Positions 9,897-18,117 of a stretch of 61,331 nt of DNA are shown here, piece after piece; position 1 is the first letter of the stretch, and every line of letters begins with the position of its first letter. This stretch comes from Pseudomonadota bacterium. GTDB taxonomy: Bacteria > Pseudomonadota > Alphaproteobacteria > JACQOE01. The DNA is taken from NCBI GenBank assembly GCA_016202695.1, contig JACQOE010000029.1, positions 1 to 61,331 on the forward strand, written 5' to 3'. The position numbers and the translations under genes were made by a program. The notes below the pieces were generated by a model. The model was given only the letters and a program-made list of their open reading frames with translations, ran no database searches and was not told where the DNA came from.

Positions 9897-11936
9897 ATGC
9901 CGACACCCAGCGAGGAGCCCGGCATCCGGGTCCGGCCCGGCGACGGCGGCGGCGGTGGCGCCGATGCGCCCGGCACCGCTTTCGGCCCGACTCCTGACGG
10001 AGCGCCGCCGCGCGACCGCGACGCCGGTCGTAACCCTGGCGAGAAATCCGGGTCAAGGCGCCGCGGCGGTTCCCTGGCCGCAGGCATCGCCGTCCTCCAG
10101 GATACCCTCAAGACCCTGCCCACCGGCCCCGGCGTCTATCGCATGATCGACGCCCGGGACGAGGTGCTTTACGTCGGCAAGGCCAAGAGCCTGCGCAAAC
10201 GGGTGGCGGCCTACGCCAACCCGCGCAAGCTCGGCGAGCGCATCGCCCGCATGGTGGCCCGTACCGCCGCGGTCGAGGTGGTGACCACCCATACCGAGGT
10301 CGAGGCCCTGCTGCTCGAGAGCAACCTGATCAAGCGGTACATGCCGCGCTACAATATCCTGCTGCGAGACGATAAGAGCTTCCCCTACCTGTTGATCACC
10401 GCCGACCACGGCTTCCCCCAGGTCCTCAAGCACCGCGGGGCCCAGAGCCGCAAGGGCACCTATTTCGGCCCCTTCGCCTCGGCTTGGGCCGTCAACCAGA
10501 CTCTGACCGCGTTGCAGCGCGCCTTCCTGCTGCGCTCGTGCTCGGACACGGTTTATGCCAGCCGCACCCGGCCGTGCCTCCTCTTTCAGATCAAGCGTTG
10601 CAGCGCGCCCTGCGTCGGGCGCATCGGGGCGGACGAGTACGCCGAGCTGGTCGCCCAGGCGCGCCACTTCCTCAAAGGCGGAAGCTCCGATATCCAGCGC
10701 GCCCTGGCCGAGCGCATGGAGGCGGCGAGCGGCAACCTCGAGTACGAGGCCGCGGCCGTCTTCCGCGACCGCATCGCGGCGCTGGCCCACGTGCAGGCCC
10801 GGCAGGACATCAACGTCCCCGGCCTGGGCGACGCCGACGTGGTCGTCGCCCATCAGGTCGCCGGCCGGACCTGCATCCAGGCGTTCTTCTTCCGTGGTGG
10901 GCGCAACTTCGGCAACCGCGCCTACTTCCCCAGCCACGACCGCGAGCCGAACGAGGCGGCCGTGCTCGAAGCCTTCCTCGGCCAGTTCTATGCCAACAAG
11001 CCGCCCCCCCGGCTGGTGCTCCTCAGCCACGCGATCCCGGCGCTCGCCGTCGTCGCCGAGGCGCTCGGAGTGCGCGCCGGGCACCGGGTCGAGGTCGCGG
11101 TGCCGCGGCGCGGCGGCAAGCGGGCGCTGGTCGTGCATGCGCTCGCCAACGCCCGCGAGGCGCTGGCGCGGCGGCTGGCGGAAAGCGCCTCCCAGCGCGA
11201 ACTCCTCGACGGGCTGGCGCGCGTCTTCGGCCTCGACTCCGCGCCCGAGCGGATCGAGGTCTTCGACACCAGCCACATCTCCGGGCGCACCCCCTACGGG
11301 GTGATGGTGGTGGCCGGCCCGGAGGGTTTCGACAAGTCGGCCTACCGCACGTTCTCGATCAAGGGCCTGGCCGAGCCCGGCGCGGCGGGGATCACTCCCG
11401 GCGACGACTACGGAATGCTGGGCGAGATCCTCGCCCGCCGTTTCGCCCGCGCGCTCAAGGAGGACCCCGATCGCGGGCGGGGCCAGTGGCCCGACCTCGT
11501 GCTGATCGACGGCGGCGCCGGCCAGCTCAACGTCGCGCTTGACGCGCTCGCCAATCTCGGGATCGAGGACGTGGCCGTCGCCGCCATCGCCAAGGGGCCC
11601 GACCGCAATGCCGGGCGCGAGCGGTTCTTCGTTCCCGGCCGCGCGCCTTTCACCCTCGAACCCCGCGATTCTGTCCTCTACTTCCTGCAGCGCCTGCGCG
11701 ACGAGGCGCACCGCTTCGCCGTCGGCACCCACAGGGCGGGGCGCTCGCGCAAACTCGGCCAGTCGATGCTCGACCAGATCGACGGCATCGGCGGCGCCCG
11801 CAAGCGCGCGCTTCTCAACCACTTCGGCTCCGCCCGCGCGGTCGCCGAGGCGGGTCTCAAGGACCTCGCGGCGGTGGCCGGCATCAGCCGCAAGATCGCC
11901 AAGGCGATTTACGATCATTTCCACCCCGAGGGTTGA
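9897..11936 (+). CDS. uvrC: UvrABC excinuclease subunit C
   Basis: Dual-incision nuclease of nucleotide excision repair. The GIY-YIG domain is visible as [27 protein letters not shown], followed by the Cys-rich [18 protein letters not shown] segment, a UVR motif ([14 protein letters not shown]), the RNase H-like C-terminal half ([22 protein letters not shown]) and terminal helix-hairpin-helix repeats ([34 protein letters not shown]). About 55 low-complexity residues precede the conserved start of homology. ATG 9897 is preferred; a GTG at 9828 would add 23 residues, and the true start could be later. No clear ribosome site is seen. Confidence 0.96.
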   Translation: MPTPSEEPGIRVRPGDGGGGGADAPGTAFGPTPDGAPPRDRDAGRNPGEKSGSRRRGGSLAAGIAVLQDTLKTLPTGPGVYRMIDARDEVLYVGKAKSLRKRVAAYANPRKLGERIARMVARTAAVEVVTTHTEVEALLLESNLIKRYMPRYNILLRDDKSFPYLLITADHGFPQVLKHRGAQSRKGTYFGPFASAWAVNQTLTALQRAFLLRSCSDTVYASRTRPCLLFQIKRCSAPCVGRIGADEYAELVAQARHFLKGGSSDIQRALAERMEAASGNLEYEAAAVFRDRIAALAHVQARQDINVPGLGDADVVVAHQVAGRTCIQAFFFRGGRNFGNRAYFPSHDREPNEAAVLEAFLGQFYANKPPPRLVLLSHAIPALAVVAEALGVRAGHRVEVAVPRRGGKRALVVHALANAREALARRLAESASQRELLDGLARVFGLDSAPERIEVFDTSHISGRTPYGVMVVAGPEGFDKSAYRTFSIKGLAEPGAAGITPGDDYGMLGEILARRFARALKEDPDRGRGQWPDLVLIDGGAGQLNVALDALANLGIEDVAVAAIAKGPDRNAGRERFFVPGRAPFTLEPRDSVLYFLQRLRDEAHRFAVGTHRAGRSRKLGQSMLDQIDGIGGARKRALLNHFGSARAVAEAGLKDLAAVAGISRKIAKAIYDHFHPEG

Positions 11937-12004
11937 GGGGATAGAATGGCAATTCTCCTGCGACGCGCCCGAACCCGCGCCCCTCGCCGCCGAGGACCGG
12001 CAGC

Positions 12005-12643
12005 ATGATCGGCAGCCTGCCCAACCTGCTCACCATCTCGCGCATCGCCGTGATCCCGCTCCTGGTTGCGCTCTTCTTCCTGCGCGCGCAACCAGGCTGG
12101 ACGGTGTTCGCGAGCTGGATCACCTGCGCCATCTATGCGCTCGCGGGGGCGACCGACTGGCTCGACGGCCATCTTGCCCGCAGCCGCAAGCAGACCTCCG
12201 CGCTCGGCCGTTTCCTCGATCCCATCGCCGACAAGCTCCTGGTGGCCGCGGCACTCCTGATGCTCACTGGCTTCGGCACGATCAGCGGCCCGCACCTGCT
12301 GCCGGCGGCGGTGATCCTGTGTCGCGAGATACTGGTTTCCGGGCTTCGCGAGTACCTGGCCGAACTCAACGTCGGCGTGCCGGTCAGCCGCCTCGCCAAG
12401 TGGAAGACGGGGCTGCAGATGGTGGCGATCGGAGTGCTGATCGTCGGCGAGGCCGGGCCTGATCGCCTGCCGGTGGTAGAGATCGGGCTCTCCGGCCTCT
12501 GGCTCGCCGCCGCGCTCACGCTCGTCACCGGCTACGACTATCTGCGGGCGGGGCTCCGACACATGTCGGCCGATCCCCGCTCCGAGGGGCGTGCCGGCGC
12601 CCCCCCGCTCGGCGCCGGCAAAGGGGCGCGCCCCGCCGGCTGA
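12005..12643 (+). CDS. pgsA: CDP-diacylglycerol-glycerol-3-phosphate 3-phosphatidyltransferase
   Basis: 212 residues. Inner-membrane enzyme that makes phosphatidylglycerol phosphate, the committed step to phosphatidylglycerol and cardiolipin. The N-terminus SLPNLLTISRI is typical. The CDP-alcohol phosphotransferase signature D-G-x2-A-R-x8-G-x3-D-x3-D is complete (from DGHLAR to DPIADK, about residues 56-79), with several hydrophobic helices around it. It follows uvrC by 68 bp, an association common in proteobacteria. The C-terminal tail is rich in Gly, Ala and Pro. Confidence 0.95.
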   Translation: MIGSLPNLLTISRIAVIPLLVALFFLRAQPGWTVFASWITCAIYALAGATDWLDGHLARSRKQTSALGRFLDPIADKLLVAAALLMLTGFGTISGPHLLPAAVILCREILVSGLREYLAELNVGVPVSRLAKWKTGLQMVAIGVLIVGEAGPDRLPVVEIGLSGLWLAAALTLVTGYDYLRAGLRHMSADPRSEGRAGAPPLGAGKGARPAG

Positions 12644-12681
12644 GTCGGCGCGGGCGGCGTGTCGGCGAGGAGCGCGACGAG

Positions 12682-13185
12682 ATGAAGGTGTTCGGCCTTG
12701 CCGGCTGGAGCGGCGGCGGCAAGACCACGCTTGCCTGCCGCCTGCTTCCCGAACTGGTGGGGCGCGGATTCAGGGTTTCGACCGTGAAGCGGGCGCACCA
12801 TGGCTTCGACGTCGACCGGCCGGGCAAGGACTCCTACGAGCACCGCGCGGCGGGCGCGACCGAGGTGATGGTCACCTCGGCGGCGCGCTGGGCGCTGATG
12901 CACGAGCTGAGGAGCGCGCCCGAGGCGAGCCTCGAGGAGCTGCTTTCCCGCATGACCCCCGTCGACCTCGTCCTCGTCGAGGGGTTCAAGCACTACCCGA
13001 TCGACAAGATGGAGGTCTTCCGCAAGGAGAACGGCAAGCCGCTTCTCGCCCCCGACGATCCGCGGGTGGTGGCGGTGGCGAGCGACGTGGCCCTGCCGCG
13101 GCTCCCGATCCCGGTCTTTGGCCTCGACGACGTGGTCGGCATCGCCGACTTCATCGTCGCCCACTGCGCGCTCGCGGCGCGCTGA
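12682..13185 (+). CDS. mobB: Molybdopterin-guanine dinucleotide biosynthesis adapter MobB
   Basis: 167-residue GTP-binding P-loop protein (GWSGGGKTT at about 8-16) that assists attachment of GMP to molybdopterin. The KRAHHGFDVDRPGKDSYEHRAAGA segment and VDLVLVEGFKHYP are diagnostic for MobB. A MobA partner is not in the window. It starts 38 bp after pgsA and lies 6 bp before moeA, forming the head of a mobB-moeA-moaD-moaE run. Confidence 0.94.
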   Translation: MKVFGLAGWSGGGKTTLACRLLPELVGRGFRVSTVKRAHHGFDVDRPGKDSYEHRAAGATEVMVTSAARWALMHELRSAPEASLEELLSRMTPVDLVLVEGFKHYPIDKMEVFRKENGKPLLAPDDPRVVAVASDVALPRLPIPVFGLDDVVGIADFIVAHCALAAR

Positions 13186-13191
13186 GGCCCC

Positions 13192-14466
13192 ATGGCCCAG
13201 CTCAGCGACGACTGCTTCGCCGGGGCCTCGCCCCTGATGCCGATCGAGGAGGCGATGGCGCTGATCGAGCGCAACCTCGGCCCCGTGGTCGCGACAGAGG
13301 AGGTGGCGCTGCGCGCCGCCGCCGGACGGCTGCTCGCCGAGGACGTGGTCGCGGCGGTCGACGTGCCGCCGCACGACAACTCGGCCGTCGACGGCTATGC
13401 GGTCTACTTCGACGACCTTCACCCCGAGCGCGAGACGCGCCTGCCGGTCGCGGCCCGGATCGCCGCCGGAGAGCGCCCGCCCGCCCCCGCACGGCGGGGA
13501 GCGGCCCTCCGCATCTTCACCGGCGCCATGCTGCCCCTGGGCGCCGACGGGCCCGGGCCGGATACGGTGATAATGCAGGAGGACTGCCGCGAGGAGGACG
13601 GATACGTGCTCCTCAGCCCCGGCATCCGCCGGGGCGCAAACCGGCGCGCGCGCGGCGAGGATGTCGTCGCCGGAGCGACGATTCTCGGTGCGGGCACCCG
13701 CCTTCGCCCCCAGGAGGTGGGGCTTGCCGCCTCGGTCGGGCGCACCCGGCTCACGGTCTTTGCGCCGCTCTCGGCGGCGGTATTCTCGACCGGCAACGAG
13801 GTCTGCGAGCCGGGAGTCGCGCCCGTCCCCGGACGCATCTTCGATTCCAACCGCTACACGCTGATCGCGCTCCTCGAAGGCCTGGGCGCGCGGGTGAGCG
13901 ATCTCGGCATCCTGCGCGACGACGCCGGCGCGGTCCGCCGCGCCCTTGCCGGCGCCGCCCGCGCGCACCAGGTTGTGGTCACCTCGGGCGGCGTCTCGAC
14001 GGGCGAGGAGGACCACTTGCGCGGCGCGGTCGAGGCCCTGGGGCGGCTCCACTTCTGGCGACTCGCCATCAAGCCGGGGCGGCCGATCGCCATGGGCCGG
14101 GTGGGCGGAGCGGCGTTCTTCGGGCTGCCCGGCAACCCGGCGGCGATGATGGTGACCTTCCTCAAGGTCGTGCGCCCGGCGATCCTGAGGCTCGCGGGAG
14201 GACGGATGGACCCGGCCCGACTCTTCCCCGTCCGCGCCGGCTTCGCCCACAGGAAGAAGGCCGGCCGGCGCGAGTTCGTGCGCGCTCGCCTCGAGCGGGC
14301 CGACGACGGCGCCCTCGTTGCCCGCAAGTTCCCGCGCGAGGGCGCCGGCCTCCTGAGCTCGATGGTGGAGTCCGAGGGCCTAGTCGAACTCCCCGAGGCG
14401 ATGACCCGCTTGACCGAGGGGGCGACGGTGGATTTCCTCTCCTTCGACTCGGTGCTCGGACGCTGA
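13192..14466 (+). CDS. moeA: Molybdopterin molybdotransferase MoeA
   Basis: 424 residues. It inserts molybdate into adenylylated molybdopterin. Visible: the MPIEEAMALI N-terminus, PPHDNSAVDGYAV, FTGAMLP, MQEDC, RRGANRRARGEDV, the MogA-like FSTGNEV and FDSNRYTL, the GGVSTGEEDH loop and GLPGNPAAMMVTF. Length and motif order are those of bacterial MoeA. It lies 6 bp downstream of mobB. Confidence 0.96.
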   Translation: MAQLSDDCFAGASPLMPIEEAMALIERNLGPVVATEEVALRAAAGRLLAEDVVAAVDVPPHDNSAVDGYAVYFDDLHPERETRLPVAARIAAGERPPAPARRGAALRIFTGAMLPLGADGPGPDTVIMQEDCREEDGYVLLSPGIRRGANRRARGEDVVAGATILGAGTRLRPQEVGLAASVGRTRLTVFAPLSAAVFSTGNEVCEPGVAPVPGRIFDSNRYTLIALLEGLGARVSDLGILRDDAGAVRRALAGAARAHQVVVTSGGVSTGEEDHLRGAVEALGRLHFWRLAIKPGRPIAMGRVGGAAFFGLPGNPAAMMVTFLKVVRPAILRLAGGRMDPARLFPVRAGFAHRKKAGRREFVRARLERADDGALVARKFPREGAGLLSSMVESEGLVELPEAMTRLTEGATVDFLSFDSVLGR

Positions 14467-14500
14467 GCGCGGGCGACGGGCCGGCAGGATCGGAGCGGCA

Positions 14501-14773
14501 ATGAAGGTTCTCTATTTCGCCTGGCTGCGCACCAGGGCTGGGCTCTCCGAGGCCGAGGTCTCGCCCCCGCCCGGGGTGACGGACGTGGCCGGGCTGATCG
14601 AATGGCTGAAGGGCCAGGGCGAGGGCCACGCCGCCGCGCTCGGCGAGCCGCGGCTCGTGCGCGTGGCGGTGAACCAGGTGCACGTCGGGCCCGATCACCC
14701 CCTGAAGCCGGGCGACGAGGTCGCGTTCTTCCCGCCGGTCACCGGCGGCGGGGCCGCGGGAGGCGGGCGATGA
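14501..14773 (+). CDS. moaD: Molybdopterin synthase small subunit MoaD with C-terminal extension
   Basis: 90-residue ubiquitin-fold sulfur carrier. MoaD normally ends in Gly-Gly, whose C-terminus becomes the thiocarboxylate. Here FFPPVTGG (Gly82-Gly83) is followed by seven more residues, GAAGGGR, before the stop. The core (MKVLYFAWLRTRAGLSE through LKPGDEVAFFPPV) is otherwise ordinary. The stop overlaps the moaE start (ATGA, 14770-14773). The tail would have to be removed, tolerated, or explained by a different carrier. Confidence 0.92.
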   Translation: MKVLYFAWLRTRAGLSEAEVSPPPGVTDVAGLIEWLKGQGEGHAAALGEPRLVRVAVNQVHVGPDHPLKPGDEVAFFPPVTGGGAAGGGR

Positions 14774-15240
14774 TCCGCGTCCAGCGGCAGGACTTCGATG
14801 TCGGCGCCGAGCTCGCCGCGCTGACGCGCGATAATCCCGGGATCGGCGGGCTTTGCGCCTTCGTCGGGCTAGTCCGCGACCTCTCCGGCGGCGAGCGCAT
14901 CCAGGCGATGACGCTCGAGCACTATCCGGGAATGACCGAGCGCGAACTCGCCCGCATCGAGGCCGAGGCGGCGGCGCGTTGGCCGCTGGCGGCGAGCCTG
15001 ATCGTCCACCGTTACGGACGGCTCGATCCCGGCGAGCGGATCGTGCTGGTCGCCACCGCCGCGCCCCACCGCCAGGCGGCGTTCGAGAGCTGCCAGTTCC
15101 TGATCGACTGGCTCAAGACCAAGGCCCCCTTCTGGAAGCAGGAGGAGACGGCCGATGGCGCGCGCTGGGTGGAGGCCCGAGCCGAGGACGATCAGGCCGC
15201 GGACCGCTGGCAGGACCCGCGTCCCGAGGCGGCGGAGTAG
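14770..15240 (+). CDS. moaE: Molybdopterin synthase large subunit MoaE
   Basis: 156 residues. Catalytic subunit that converts cyclic pyranopterin monophosphate to molybdopterin with sulfur from MoaD. Family marks: GALCAF-like GGLCAFVGLVRD, LEHYPGMTE, VIVHRYGRLDPGERIVLVA, ESCQFLIDWLKTKAPFWKQE (catalytic Lys region). ATG 14770 overlaps the moaD stop by 4 bp. It ends the Mo-cofactor run; moaA, moaB and moaC are not in the window. Confidence 0.95.
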   Translation: MIRVQRQDFDVGAELAALTRDNPGIGGLCAFVGLVRDLSGGERIQAMTLEHYPGMTERELARIEAEAAARWPLAASLIVHRYGRLDPGERIVLVATAAPHRQAAFESCQFLIDWLKTKAPFWKQEETADGARWVEARAEDDQAADRWQDPRPEAAE

Positions 15241-15327
15241 GCACACCCTCCTCGCGGCCGCGGGCCGCGTCGGTGATCACTTCGGAGGCCCACAAAAAAA
15301 GCTATGCAATCCTTAACTGACCCACCG

Positions 15328-15624
15328 CTAGAACGGGTTAGGCGTGCCGGGATTGTATTTGTCGATCACCTCTTGGACCTTGCGCCGAGCCAATGCCTTT
15401 TGTTGTGCCGTTGGTGTCTTAGCTCGAACGAATCCGATTTGTCCGGGATAGCCGGTCGTCTTGTTTCTTAGGAGAAAGGTAACGTCAGGAAGTCCCTGAC
15501 CAGTTTCCTCACGGCTGATTATATCCAAAACTGGCTTCCAGGGGCCTTGCGGAGGAATGCCTACGCGTGGGCCAAAATCCCCATAAAACGGAAACTCCAT
15601 GGGCTTGGCTTTGGCACATTTCAT
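15328..15624 (-). CDS. Hypothetical protein in a low-GC patch, possibly frameshifted at its 5' end
   Basis: 98 residues from an internal ATG (MKCAKAKPMEFPFYGDFGPRVGIPP to YNPGTPNPF). I recognise no family. GC and codon use are clearly lower than in neighbouring genes, suggesting transfer. No ribosome site precedes ATG 15624. Upstream on the same strand, another frame reads MQVAIRYAGKK from about 15678 into a run of seven A (15644-15650) and then a stop. One extra A would fuse it with NLIRSELMKCAKAK of this frame. It may thus be a frameshifted gene or contain a sequencing indel. Confidence 0.45.
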   Translation of the reverse strand: MKCAKAKPMEFPFYGDFGPRVGIPPQGPWKPVLDIISREETGQGLPDVTFLLRNKTTGYPGQIGFVRAKTPTAQQKALARRKVQEVIDKYNPGTPNPF

Positions 15625-15746
15625 AAGTTCGCTACGGATCAAATTTTTTTGCCGGCATACCGAATGGCGACCTGCATAGCGTACCCTCCAGAGGCTTCGA
15701 CTCCCAGTGGATCGAACCAAACGGACGCGTCCCACTGCTTCAGTCA

Positions 15747-15845
15747 TCGTCACCCCGGGCAAGCGGCGAAGCCGCGCGACCCGGGGTCCATCCCTCCGGC
15801 GGCGCGATGGACCCCGGCTCTCGCTGCGCTCGGCCGGGGTGACGA
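15747..15845. repeat. Nested palindromic intergenic repeat (about 99 bp)
   Basis: Outer arms TCGTCACCCCGG (15747-15758) and CCGGGGTGACGA (15834-15845) are perfect inverted repeats. Inner arms CCGGGGTCCATC (15781-15792) and GATGGACCCCGG (15806-15817) are also perfect. The two nested stems make a long cruciform or RNA hairpin. The CACCCCGG...GGTCCATC...GATGGACCCCGG...GGGGTGACG layout resembles dispersed intergenic repeats of alphaproteobacterial genomes (from memory). Only one copy is in the window. Confidence 0.85.
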
Positions 15846-15895
15846 GTGAAGAAAGGAGAGACAGACGTCAGGTTTCATCCGTTAGGATATCACCC

Positions 15896-16813
15896 CTAGC
15901 CACGGGCGGCGGCCTTCTCGGTTTCCCCGCCGGCGCCCTGGTGTGCGCGCACGGTCTTGTCGTAGTCCTCGATCATCCAGCGGCAGATCTGGCCGGGCTG
16001 GAAGTGGTGGTCGCCGATCTGCGAGATGGGCGTGACCTCGGCCGCGGTGCCGGTGAGGAACACCTCGGTCGCCTTGGCCAGCTCCTCCGGCATGATCGCG
16101 CGCTCGATGACCTTGACGCCCCGCTTCCTGGCCAGCTCGATCACGGTGCGGCGCGTGATCCCGTCGAGGAAGCAGTCGGGGGTGGGGGTGTGGAGCGCGC
16201 CGTCGATCACCAGGAAGATGTTGGCCCCCGTCGCCTCGGCGATACGCCCGCGCCAGTCGAGCATGAGCGCGTCGTCGAAGCCCTCTTGCTCGGCCTTGTG
16301 CTTGGAGAGCGTGCAGATCATGTAGAGCCCGGCCGCCTTCGACTTCGCCGGAGCGGTCCTGGGATCCGGCCGGTGCCACTCGGAAACCTGCAGCCGGATG
16401 CCCTTGAGGCGCGCCTCGGGCGAGAAGTAGGACGGCCACGGCCAGGCGGCGACGGCGAGATGGATCTTGTTGTGCTGGGCCGAGACCCCCATCATCTCGC
16501 TGCCGCGCCAGGCCACGGGGCGCACATATCCGTCGGCGATCCCTTGCGCGGCGACCACCTTGTTGCAGGCGTCGTCGATCGCCTCGGCCGAATACGGTAT
16601 CTTGAAGCCGAGCATGCCGGCCGAGTCGATCAGCCGGCTGGTGTGCTCGCGAAGCTTGAAGATGCGCCCGCCGTAGACCCGCTCTCCCTCGAACACGCAG
16701 GAGGCATAGTGCAGGCCGTGGGTGAGCACGTGCAGCTTGGCGTCGCGCCAGGGGATCAGGTCGCCGTCGTACCAGATGGAGCCGTCGCGGTCGTCGAAGG
16801 GGGTCGCAGCCAT
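15896..16813 (-). CDS. ilvE: Branched-chain amino acid aminotransferase
   Basis: 305-residue class IV PLP aminotransferase that interconverts Leu, Ile and Val with their 2-oxo acids. Visible: HVLTHGLHYASCVFEGERVY, YVRPVAWRG, the PLP Lys in SKAAGLYM (Lys159), DDALMLDWRGRIAEATGANIF and FLTGTAAEVTPI. It diverges from a marR gene. A promoter TTGACT-N17-TACGTT (16853-16881) can be drawn for it, and the -35 lies in a palindrome that also covers the marR start, so MarR control is likely. Confidence 0.96.
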   Translation of the reverse strand: MAATPFDDRDGSIWYDGDLIPWRDAKLHVLTHGLHYASCVFEGERVYGGRIFKLREHTSRLIDSAGMLGFKIPYSAEAIDDACNKVVAAQGIADGYVRPVAWRGSEMMGVSAQHNKIHLAVAAWPWPSYFSPEARLKGIRLQVSEWHRPDPRTAPAKSKAAGLYMICTLSKHKAEQEGFDDALMLDWRGRIAEATGANIFLVIDGALHTPTPDCFLDGITRRTVIELARKRGVKVIERAIMPEELAKATEVFLTGTAAEVTPISQIGDHHFQPGQICRWMIEDYDKTVRAHQGAGGETEKAAARG

Positions 16814-16852
16814 GGATGCGTTCCGGAGGTTCGTTGCTGGAATGGCTTGCCC

Positions 16853-16881
16853 AACGTAATTTTTTTGGTCATATAAGTCAA
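16853..16881 (-). promoter_or_regulatory. Candidate ilvE promoter
   Basis: Read on the minus strand: TTGACT (-35, 16876-16881), a 17-bp spacer, then TACGTT (-10, 16853-16858). The transcript would start near 16846, giving a leader of roughly 33 bases. The -35 lies inside the marR palindrome. Confidence 0.5.
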
Positions 16882-16894
16882 CATGACTGACTTA
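16868..16894. promoter_or_regulatory. Palindromic MarR-type operator overlapping the marR start and ilvE -35
   Basis: TAAGTCA (16874-16880) and TGACTTA (16888-16894) form a perfect inverted repeat around ACATGAC, with the marR ATG (16883) in the middle. A second overlapping repeat GTCAT-N10-ATGAC spans 16868-16887. The TATAAG (16872-16877) next to it could be the marR -10, giving a leaderless or near-leaderless mRNA. Bound protein would block both marR and ilvE. Confidence 0.6.
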
Positions 16895-17377
16895 AAGACC
16901 GGCGCCAACCTGCTCTTCCTCCGCGAGGAGGAGATCCGCCAGGGCGTCGAGCTTCTCTTCTACGCCTACCGCGACTTCACCGGCGAGCCCGACAAGATCC
17001 TCGCCCGCTACGGCTTCGGCCGGGCCCATCACCGGGCGCTCTATTTCGTCGGCCGCAAGCCGGGGATGAGCGTCTCGGAACTCCTGTCCATCCTGCACAT
17101 CACCAAGCAGAGCCTGTCGCGGGTGCTGAAGCAGCTCGTCGACGACGGCTTCATCGACCAGCGCCCGGGGGATCACGATCGGCGCCAGCGGCTCCTCACC
17201 CTGACCGCCAAGGGTGCGGCGCTCGAGCGCGAGCTGTTCGTCCGCCAGCGAGAGCGCTTCTCGCGCGCCTACCGCGCCGCCGGGGCCGAGGCGGTAAACG
17301 GCTTCCGCAAGGTGCTCGCCGGGCTCGCCGACGAGCCCCCGCCCGCGCTCGCGCGCCCGCCGATCTCGGGCAAGTGA
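16883..17377 (+). CDS. MarR family transcriptional regulator
   Basis: 164 residues with a winged helix: SVSELLSILHITKQSLSRVLKQLVDDGFIDQRPGDHDRRQRLLTLTAKG is the recognition helix and wing. No ribosome site precedes ATG 16883, but a TATAAG box ends 5 bases upstream. The start lies inside a palindrome, pointing to autoregulation and control of the divergent ilvE. It is followed by an OmpR-type regulator and sensor kinase. The order resembles petP-petR of Rhodobacter capsulatus, where a MarR-type protein accompanies a response regulator (known there; homology only inferred here). Confidence 0.92.
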   Translation: MTDLKTGANLLFLREEEIRQGVELLFYAYRDFTGEPDKILARYGFGRAHHRALYFVGRKPGMSVSELLSILHITKQSLSRVLKQLVDDGFIDQRPGDHDRRQRLLTLTAKGAALERELFVRQRERFSRAYRAAGAEAVNGFRKVLAGLADEPPPALARPPISGK

Positions 17378-17408
17378 GCCGCGCCTAGGCGGCGCCCGGG
17401 ACGCCCTC

Positions 17409-17414
17409 TATACT
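17409..17414 (+). promoter_or_regulatory. TATACT -10 box immediately upstream of the response-regulator ATG
   Basis: TATACT ends seven bases before ATG 17422. There is no ribosome site between, and no good -35 was found. If used, transcription would begin at or next to the start codon and give a leaderless mRNA. Confidence 0.35.
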
Positions 17415-17421
17415 TTCCGCC

Positions 17422-18102
17422 ATGACCGCGGACGCGCCCCACGTCTTGGTGGTGGACGACGACACCCGTCTTCGCGAGCTTCTTCGCCGGTATCTGAGCG
17501 AGAACGGCTTCCGCGTCACCACCGCCGCCGACGCCGCCGAGGCGCGGACACACCTCGCCGGCCTGGTCTTCGACCTCATCGTCCTCGACGTGATGATGCC
17601 CGGCGAGTCCGGCCTCGCGCTCACCCGGTCGCTCCGGCGGATCGACTCAGTCCCCATCCTGCTGCTCACCGCCATGGGCGAACCCGCGGACCGCATCGCC
17701 GGGCTCGAGCGGGGCGCCGACGACTATCTCGCCAAGCCCTTCGAGCCGCGCGAGCTGGTCCTGCGCATCGACGCGATCCTGCGCCGCGCCGAGGCCGGCC
17801 GACCGCCGACGGAGGTCCGCCTCGGCGAGGCCATCTTCGACCGCGCCCGCGGTGAGCTTCGGCGTGCCGGCCTGGCGCTGCGTCTCACATCGGCCGAGAC
17901 CGCGCTCCTCTCCGTGCTCGCCCGCTCGGCCAACCTGGTCGTGAGCCGCGAGGATTTGAGGGCCGAGGCGCGGCTCTCGGGGGGGCTTCGCACCGTCGAT
18001 GTCCAGGTCACCCGCCTGCGCCGCAAGATCGAACCCGACCCGCGCGAACCCCGTTACCTGCAAACCGTGCGCGGCCAGGGCTACGTTCTCCGGCCCGACT
18101 GA
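17422..18102 (+). CDS. OmpR-family response regulator
   Basis: 226 residues. Receiver domain with acidic pocket VVDDD (about 10-14), phospho-acceptor Asp56 in VLDVMMPGESG and Lys in YLAKPF. The C-terminal OmpR/PhoB winged helix (LTSAETALLSVLA, LRTVDVQVTRLRRKIEPDPREPRYLQTVRGQGYVL) binds DNA. It is followed 15 bp later by its presumed partner kinase. Closest characterised relatives by layout would be PetR/FeuP-like regulators; the target genes are unknown. Confidence 0.95.
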   Translation: MTADAPHVLVVDDDTRLRELLRRYLSENGFRVTTAADAAEARTHLAGLVFDLIVLDVMMPGESGLALTRSLRRIDSVPILLLTAMGEPADRIAGLERGADDYLAKPFEPRELVLRIDAILRRAEAGRPPTEVRLGEAIFDRARGELRRAGLALRLTSAETALLSVLARSANLVVSREDLRAEARLSGGLRTVDVQVTRLRRKIEPDPREPRYLQTVRGQGYVLRPD

Positions 18103-18117
18103 GAAGGCGAACCGGCC

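Noticed and set aside
10053-11924. Long open frame antisense to uvrC (623 codons)
   Set aside because: GC-rich codon bias leaves the antisense frame open; the product is Gly/Glu/His/Asp-rich low-complexity with no family, and uvrC is certain.
15255-15269. GCGGCC-GCG-GGCCGC hairpin after moaE as a terminator
   Set aside because: It has no following T-run and a 6-bp GC palindrome is common at this base composition.
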